64,000 nucleotides of DNA from Grifola frondosa (lineage: Eukaryota > Basidiomycota > Agaricomycetes > Polyporales > Grifolaceae). The notes beneath the pieces are model-generated. The model ran no database searches, had not been told where the DNA came from, and saw only the letters and a program-made list of their open reading frames with translations. Location of the stretch: the NCBI GenBank assembly GCA_001683735.1, contig LUGG01000014.1, forward strand, positions 930,001 through 994,000. Direction: 5' to 3'. The number at the start of each line of letters is the position of its first letter. Position 1 is the stretch's first letter. Position numbers and translations under genes: made by a program. Below, piece by piece: positions 58,406 to 64,000 of this stretch.

Positions 58406-61400
58406 TCACCCGTAAGCATACTCGACTTCGTCAACCCCAGCACCCGCGTGAAATGGGCCTGAAGCTTCCCGTGGTATGGGACCTAGCTCAGGTTCCTCGT
58501 CGTTCTCATCATCGATCGCACTGCTTTCGTCGAGCTCAAATGGCAGCACAGGACGAAGACCGCCACCGGAGCTGGACCGCCGCCCATGTGCAGGTGATTT
58601 TGTAAGTGCCGCCATAGTCTTTGGACTCATATGCTATGAAAGTCGATCAGGACATGATACGAGAGGCTCTAGACAAACATCGTACCTCCCAATTGTTGAG
58701 ATTCTCGTCCGGTACCTCTCGATCTTCTCTGCCAGCATCCAACCGGGGCTCGTCGCCAAGCTCTCCAATAGAAACAATACTTTCGCTGTCACTGATGCCA
58801 TCTGCAATATCTGATGCGAATTCAGGTAGGCGATGCCAGGCTGAGGTGCCTCCAAATAGCGATCCTTGATTAGGTTGTTCGTCCGACCACCCCAGATCCG
58901 AGAGGTACTCTTCGTACTCCTCTTCGAAGGCGATGTCTTCTGTAACATATGGTAGAAATATGGAAGGCTCTGGAGCTTGGGCGCGCAATGGCGGAAATAC
59001 GTCAGCGTCCGAAGTATTAGGCGTGCCAAGCGGGCGTATAATTCCCGATAATTCCGGACCAGGGTGGAGTCCTTCAAGGTGGGATATGCTGGCAGTGCGA
59101 CGGTGCGCTCCTGACTGAAGCGTCACTGACGCGCCGTACCGCTTGTTGTTGTCTAAAAGATATTAGATTTGGAGTGAAATAGTGGAGGTGAGGAAATACT
59201 CACAAAATTTCACCAAGTGGCGTAACGCTTGTTCTTGTGCCTAAAATTATGCTTGTGTCAGAATGCGCCATGGCAAATCGTCAAATGATAAACCTGTGCA
59301 TCGACAACGTCATCGACTTCAATTCCACTAAGCCACTCGTCCTTAAATCGGGCCGGCAGTTGAGATATATCGCAGTGATGACCTGCATGTTCGCTGACAA
59401 TTTCAATGGATCACTAATCATGATGAACAATAACGCGGTGGGCTCACATTGTCGCCACTTTCGGCCGCAGAATGGCACCTGACTCTTCAGGAGCTTTAAT
59501 ACATGCAGTTGCAGCATCGGATGTTGCACTTTGAGTATCCGCTTCAGCACAGCCTGATCACGCCCTTAGCCAGCTGTGGATAGAGTGCAATGATGGTCTT
59601 ACCGAGCTCTTGTACTGCACGAGCATTCTGATGCGATGCGAGCGATGCTTTGACAGCTTCTGCATGATTTTGGCGAAATTAATGGTAGAAAAGAAATTGC
59701 GCCAGGAAAACTCCGTCAGCAAATCGACTTCCTCTTCATGCCTTTGCCCGTTTGGCAGGGTGACTACGCGCGGCATGGATTGCCGCGGAATTCTTTGTGG
59801 CTCAGGTGGACTGGGTTCCGAATTCTTAGCAAAATGTATTTGGCAGTAACGGAAGAAACTGCGGTAATCAGTTATTGGTGATGAGGAGATGTAAAGGTGC
59901 CTACTTGTGTTCCGGGGAGTCTGCCTTGGATACGATTGAAACGGACACCTCTTGTAAGCCAAACATCTTCAAGATAAGCAACAGGCAGTTCGTATCAAGG
60001 AGCAATTGGCCCAGATGATGGAACTTCATGACATCTATCCAGGAACGCGAAGGGTCAGTGAGGGTGCAATATTAACAGTCGTTCACATACGAGAAACCTT
60101 CAACCACTTCAAGGTCAGAAGTAAAATTGCGGAAACAGCCTTCGAGGTGATCTCGCGATGGCGAATAACATCAATCTCATCCAGGGTCGGAGGTGGAGGC
60201 GGTGGAGGGTCGAGCGCTGTAGCGAAGCATCAGATACTTAGCACCTAACCGGCAGAACGCTGAACGTACGAGAAGGGACGCCGGGTGGGAATCCTGTCGA
60301 ATCGCTGATTGGGGAGCACCTCCAGTAGCAGCAGAGACGGTCGCCAAAAGCAATTTCAGCAACACTAGTACCCAGCCGGACAAGACAGGTAATACAGCAC
60401 TCTATGCAGACATCGTTGGAGAAACAGTTGGTATGGAGCTCATCGTACTCACATAGATTTGCTCGACCCTCTTCAGTCGCATGAGGTCTTCTGCCCTCTC
60501 CTTTGCTTTTCGGTATTCACTAGTGCCTGCCTCTGCATTTGCTAATGCCTTCTGAGCTTCTGCAAGTTTCAAATCAATGAGGATGACGTCTGGCAATCTA
60601 TCACTTGTCTCGTCATCTTGCGACGACTGGGAAAAAATAAGCTAGTGCGAATGGAACACCTAGCTGCATACGCACCGATTGTATTAGCTTTGGTTCAATT
60701 ATCTTCTCAGAACCGGGCATAAAATCCAGCCCACTCTCTGCAGTCATGCATTCCTCCCTGGTCTTCCACATTTGCCAAAGCGACAAGCTGACATACATAT
60801 GTCTCGCATAAAGCTTGTCCGCCTCATCGATTGCGAATGGGACAAGTCGCGCATCCTTGTACCCGACTCGACTGCGAGAGAAAGGGAACAAAAACGGACG
60901 ATTCTGGTCGGTTTGGAACTGCTGCTTCTTCGGCTTCGGCGACGGAGGTGGAGACGGGGCCGGGGTCGCTGGTTGTTGAATCGGCGGAATGACGAGGAAT
61001 TGGTTTGCGAATGGAAGGCGTGAGGAGGAGCGTTATGGGAGAGGCTGGAGTGCTGACTATCAGTGTCGTCACGTTCGTAATGATGGCGGACAGGTATAGG
61101 AGAGTACGCCAGAGCAAGCTTGGCAGTCACCACCGGTGCGGGCACCGTTGATGGCACGTCGACAGAAGGAGGGGAGAAAGTCGGGTATTTGACGGTGATC
61201 TCTTGACGAAAAGTTTCGAAATCAAGAGGAAAGCCTTGATTGGGATAGCTGATAACGTGTCAATTGATTCACGATACGACCACTAAAGTGCTAACCTTCC
61301 TCTGGAAGGCAGCAAGACCGGCAAGCTCGCGTGAGAGCTTCTTCACACGAGCAAGCTCTCGTATTCCACCACAACATGATAGGATCGTCTTCCAGAGGAC

Positions 61401-62499
61401 TAAAAGAAGCTAGAAACATCATCAGCGTGCTAGTCGTACATTGGAATTTATACTGACCTTCTTCACAGGATAGCCTTTGGCGCTCTTATCTTTCAGACCG
61501 GCGACGACTTTGAATAGATAACAGGCAAAGGGGGTTCCAGACTCACTAGATATGGAGAGTCAGCAAACGACCACTAAGAGCACGCCGGATCACCCACTCA
61601 ATTCATCAGCAAAGTCATCATGACCTTTGAACACTTCTACCATATGATAAAGCATGCCCAGATAAACAGATAGCTCCGTTGTCACCTCTTCCATGAAATC
61701 AGCCTTCTCAGTAAGAGAGATATTGAAGTGAGCTGCGTCTGCATCCGACAAACTACTGAAGAAAGGTGGAAGAATGATAAACATACATTCAACGGTGCAT
61801 ACTCGAGACAAACTTACCACAAGAGGTCATGTTTGGAGCTGGCGATCTTAATTGCTTCCACATATTACTCAACCCATCGGCAGCTCGAACAACTTTACAG
61901 TTTTCAAAAATCCAGAGAAGCTGATGTTCCCGAGATGTCGTTTCCGCAAACGTGCCTTACGGGACAAATCAGTCATCATTACAAGATTGAATGGGATCAC
62001 TCACCCTGCAGGACGTAAAGCAACCGGCGAGCGTTCGTGAAACGAATCTCAGCGTCACGATGCTCCAAACTCTCCAGGAGCACCTCTACATGCGCCTTGC
62101 GCTGCGCGAACGAACTTTTAATCCATTCTAAATAGCGTGTAAGATGATCTCACAGGTTGTGCGAAGGATACGCACGTACCTCCGGGAAAGGAACCTTCCC
62201 AAGCTTTCAGGTTCTCTGCCACCTGAGGCATTTCCACATATGAATAGAACTCTTCAATTTCATTGAGTACAGTGTCCTCATCATCGTATTGAAAGTCGTA
62301 GTATGATTGCTACCTCCCAACATGCGTCAGGGTGGAGATGATGACTTGAAGACGCTATACACATGCCATTAGGCACAGAACCGACCATAGCCTTCAGCTG
62401 GCCTAAAGTAATGGAATCAAGACCGATTTGCTGGTTGTTGTTCATGTTATTCTCCTGAGATTGGCCGGAAATGTAAGACGGCAGTTGAGGGAATGCCAT
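58406..62499 (-). CDS. FAR11: STRIPAK subunit STRIP1/2 homologue (Far11; HAM-2/PRO22 in ascomycetes)
   Basis: This is the large scaffold of the striatin-interacting phosphatase and kinase complex, needed in filamentous fungi for hyphal fusion and fruiting-body development. It starts at the ATG at 62499. Exons give 'LGQLKAMVGS', 'NARRLLYVLQGE' (about 62000), 'CSLSDADAAHFNISLTEKAD' (about 61730), 'YKDARLVPFAIDEADKLYAR' (about 60810-60860), 'PEPQRIPRQSMPRVVTLPNG' (about 59750-59810), 'LLTEFSWRNFFSTINFAKIM' and 'LKSQVPFCGRKWRQ' (about 59480). Many short introns. Single bases appear missing near 59341 (GGG run) and near 61020. The last frame ends at 58406, but its TGA overlaps a good donor (GTGAGT), so a further exon is possible. 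Confidence 0.9.
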
Positions 62500-63267
62500 G
62501 GCGTTCCGAGATGATCGTATGTCGCGAGGAGGTCGCGCGTCCAGATGCTGCGACGCGTGTTGTTTACTGCACCGCGCTTCACAGCTGCGCTGAGCAGGGC
62601 GTTGACTGACGGAACAATGATGGCAACAGACTGGCGGCCGTTACATACAAGACATCGCGCTCATGGGATGCTTTATGAGTCAATATCGGGAGCGGTGAAT
62701 GAGTAAATATTTGCTGAGTCGAACTCAGCCGCGCCGGCAATGGGTAGTCGTGGCAGGGGAATATTACGTAATACGAGAGTTGGTGTTGGAAAAGGAGGAG
62801 GTATATTTTCTCTTCAAGCCACCACGACTTTGGCCCCCTGCTCGGATCGACCCTCCTCCTCTGTCGATCCATCGTTGCTAGTTTCCCGTTCTTCTTGCGA
62901 CCGACGACAACGACGACGTCGACACAGGAGAGGGCATTCTCAACTGAATTCCCCTAGCGATACTCGACCTGGCTTGAAAGGAGCTCGCACGGCCACTCCC
63001 CTCTGCCTGATCTTCCTTTCTCTCCTCTGAGCATCCTAAAAGGCACGCCTTCGCTGTGCGTTTGCCACAACCTGTTTCCAATCAGTCGTTATCGTCGACA
63101 ACTCCCCTGCTTCCGTCTCTTTACGACTTACTTTACGACCCGCCCTTTCTATCTCGCGATTTTTATATTCGCCCGCCTCGCAACCCGCAGCTTCACGTCA
63201 CAGGTCCACCACGCCTCCGTGCAGTTGCCTTGCCTGCCACCTTCATCCTTTCATCTCCTAATTGCAG
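62500..63267. promoter_or_regulatory. Divergent promoter/leader region with a 5'-UTR intron acceptor
   Basis: About 770 bp separate STRIP from the next gene. The right half is rich in C and T (62870-63260), like basidiomycete promoters and leaders, and ends ATTGCAG directly before the ATG at 63268, consistent with an intron in the leader. Confidence 0.45.
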
Positions 63268-64000
63268 ATGCCCGTTCCCGTTCCTCTTTACACCAGGCAG
63301 CCAGCGCACCCAGTAATCAAGATCAATCAGTCCGCTCAAGCTGATAGCGAATCATCCGTTTTACCACTTGACCCACTCCTTGCCTCTTCCTCCACAAGGA
63401 CCTCCGCCGTCCTTTGCGACGAGGGAGGAGTGGATCAGCTCGTTGCCTTCTTGGAGACGAAAAACAGCCACGCCGCGTCTGGGAAGAAGAGTCTAGCCAC
63501 TATCAGGATTGTGGCGGTTTGGGTTTTGAGGAAGGGTTGACCGTTGCGGCCAACGCAGCGGTCATTAAAGGCGCCTGCGCAAGCGTGCATTCCGCCCATC
63601 TCTACCCTCATTGCCAGCGCCGGTCTGGCTTCTGTTTCATCCTACCCCGATATGTATCCAGCTTGTGAGGAAGTTGATGAAGAAATGCGTGCTTACGCCA
63701 CACAGGTGAATGGTTGGCAATCCGAGGAGGATTTACAAATGGATGAGGCCTCTCCTTTCGACCGTTCGCGCTACGTAGATGCCGACGACGTTCGTATGAG
63801 CTACGGCGACTACCGTCCATCTGCACCTCGCCCGTATCTTGCTGTTGGCTCGAACGTGGTATTTCCCAAGCAGGTGTTCGAGAGAGGCGTATTCAGCCCC
63901 ATATTTGAAGACTTGTCGCCGGATCCGGTCAGAGGTGTCGATCCTGCTTCCAGCCCTATAGGCCCCGCCACACCCTTCGCGGACTATGTTGATAGGGCTG
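63268..64000 (+). CDS. Unrecognised protein, cut by the right edge
   Basis: The ATG at 63268 starts 'MPVPVPLYTRQPAHPVIKIN', followed by a Ser/Ala-rich stretch and 'LATIRIVAVWVLRKG' ending at 63540. After a probable shift or intron (about 63540-63570) a second frame runs to the edge: 'STLIASAGLASVSS', 'YPACEEVDEEMRAYATQVNG' and a Pro/Asp-rich acidic stretch with 'VFPKQVFERGVFSP'. It looks like a host regulatory or scaffold protein with low-complexity regions. No family is recognised. Confidence 0.5.

Noticed and set aside
1..64000. tRNA, rRNA genes and CRISPR arrays
   Set aside because: No cloverleaf with the expected A and B boxes, no rRNA sequence and no regularly spaced direct repeats were noticed; CRISPR is not expected in a fungal nucleus.

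Overview
The window looks like nuclear DNA of a mushroom-forming basidiomycete (Agaricomycetes). Introns are about 50-65 bp with GT-AG borders, gene spacing on the right is tight, and the left holds a KDZ-type DNA transposon carrying a TET/JBP dioxygenase gene, a combination known from Agaricomycete genomes. I cannot name the species.

The left 38.9 kb is one nest of mobile elements. The oldest layer is a Ty3/gypsy chromovirus: gag from 12957, protease and reverse transcriptase from 31901, RNase H, integrase and chromodomain from 36402, and a 3' LTR at 38527-38862. A 17.2-kb element (B, 14728-31892) sits inside it, flanked by a perfect 8-bp duplication GAACTTTG; removing it and one duplication restores the retroelement reading frame. 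A second, diverged and inverted copy (A) occupies 1-12956 and ends with the same 16-bp terminus near the start of gag. A 2.8-kb insertion (33605-36397) splits reverse transcriptase from RNase H.

Element B carries, left to right, cargo genes 4'(-), 3'(-), 2'(+), 1'(-), then a TET/JBP 2-oxoglutarate/Fe(II) dioxygenase (+), a KDZ transposase (+) and a small unknown gene (+). Element A shows the same four cargo genes in mirror order, 1(+), 2(-), 3(+), 4(+), and runs off the left edge. Gene 3/3' encodes a Zn2Cys6-type zinc cluster, gene 1/1' an HMG-box-like segment, and gene 2/2' changing sequence repeats. Each copy is filled with its own CGG-containing word: TCCGGA in A, CGGTA/TACCG in B. This suggests a transposon that encodes both a DNA demethylase and element-specific DNA-binding proteins. 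The DNA-binding role is inference.

From 38863 to 42043 there are only repeats, a strong hairpin and a TCCGGA array. The right 22 kb is ordinary host sequence: a HeLo-like/receiver-like signalling protein, DRE2, a mitochondrial cytochrome b5 reductase-like (Cyc2-type) protein, a C2H2 transcription factor, a DIF1/SPD1-like protein, NPC1/NCR1, RNPS1, DPH1, the STRIPAK subunit STRIP/Far11, and an unknown gene cut by the right edge. Several of these conserved genes carry single-base deletions that break the frame, so many frame breaks in the window are probably assembly errors rather than biology.
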